The notes below the pieces were generated by a model. The model was not told the origin of the DNA. It made no database searches and worked only from the letters and a program-made list of their open reading frames with translations. DNA of 64,000 nucleotides from an uncultured Bacteroidales bacterium (lineage in GTDB: Bacteria > Bacteroidota > Bacteroidia > Bacteroidales > Muribaculaceae). Positions within the stretch are counted from its first letter, which is position 1. Every line of letters begins with the position of its first letter. Positions 63,906 through 64,000 of this stretch are shown here, piece by piece. The stretch covers positions 39,662 to 103,661 of the forward strand of contig CANPDU010000006.1 in assembly GCA_947573135.1 (NCBI GenBank). Direction: 5' to 3'. The position numbers and the translations under genes were made by a program.

Positions 63906-64000
63906 TTATTCTTACTTGTAAAATTTAGGGCAACAAAAAAATTATCCGTCATCACGACGAATAATCTTCTTACCTTAAATCTAATACCATGAAAAACTGA

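Noticed and set aside
63989..64000. ATG AAA AAC TGA at the window end
   Set aside because: It is a three-codon frame with no ribosome-binding or promoter signal of its own; too short to support any call.

Overview
The window looks like a chromosomal segment of a Bacteroidales bacterium, most probably a gut Muribaculaceae-type organism. The evidence is: a Na+-translocating NADH:quinone reductase gene; many upstream boxes of the Bacteroidota type TAnnTTTG, with few Shine-Dalgarno sequences; a DUF4923 gene, a TIGR02757 gene and PPi-dependent phosphofructokinase; a secreted protein with a type 9 secretion-like C-terminal tail; and a MurA with Asp instead of Cys in its active-site loop. The family assignment is inference from protein style, not from a marker gene. 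Most of the window is ordinary core genome. Four stretches are accessory in character.

Layout. 1-1176: 3' part of nqrF. 1345-7681: a same-strand run of secreted proteins: an unknown, a DUF4384-like protein, two tandem barrel-like paralogues (the first frameshifted), a caspase-fold protein and a transglutaminase-like protein. 7781-10678: two secreted proteins on the minus strand. 10828-14838: dnaB, murA and murB (minus). 15019-20948: a tripartite RND efflux operon ending in a translationally coupled PII-like protein. 21057-26885: pfp, a small group of membrane proteins with a membrane-tethered regulator, class II aldolase and a DUF4923 protein. 26938-29510: K+ uptake trkH-trkA. 29507-34854 (minus): Dabb protein, ABC-F ATPase, aspartate kinase, and ribokinase with a sugar permease. 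35029-38593: patatin-like protein, GH13 amylase and prs. 38686-40410 (minus): ArnT-like glycosyltransferase.

40500-43490 is the repeat-rich zone. An AT-rich hypothetical gene lies between two ~100-bp direct repeats with conserved hairpins, and a GxxExxY (PD-(D/E)XK-like) gene sits between two arrays of ~70-76-bp tandem repeats. 43494-49588 holds a lipoprotein with beta-helix features, an AI-2E family transporter, a TIGR02757 protein, tRNA-His and an outer-membrane barrel protein. 49727-56441 is a tightly coupled run mlaE-mlaF-holB-addB-like-hemW, followed by a frameshifted small gene.

56778-59951 is an AT-rich island. It encodes a secreted transglutaminase-like protein, a signal-peptide-bearing miniature RHS tip with a papain-like C-terminal part, a small membrane protein and two unknown secreted proteins. 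It reads as a toxin/immunity-type locus. The window closes with an OmpA-family lipoprotein, an EamA transporter, an AlkD-like protein and hisS. Two islands (1345-7681 and 56778-59951) pair secreted cysteine-protease-like folds with unknown partners and are the best candidates for undescribed systems. Four genes have a TAnnTTTG box ending 4-5 bases before the ATG, which predicts leaderless transcripts.
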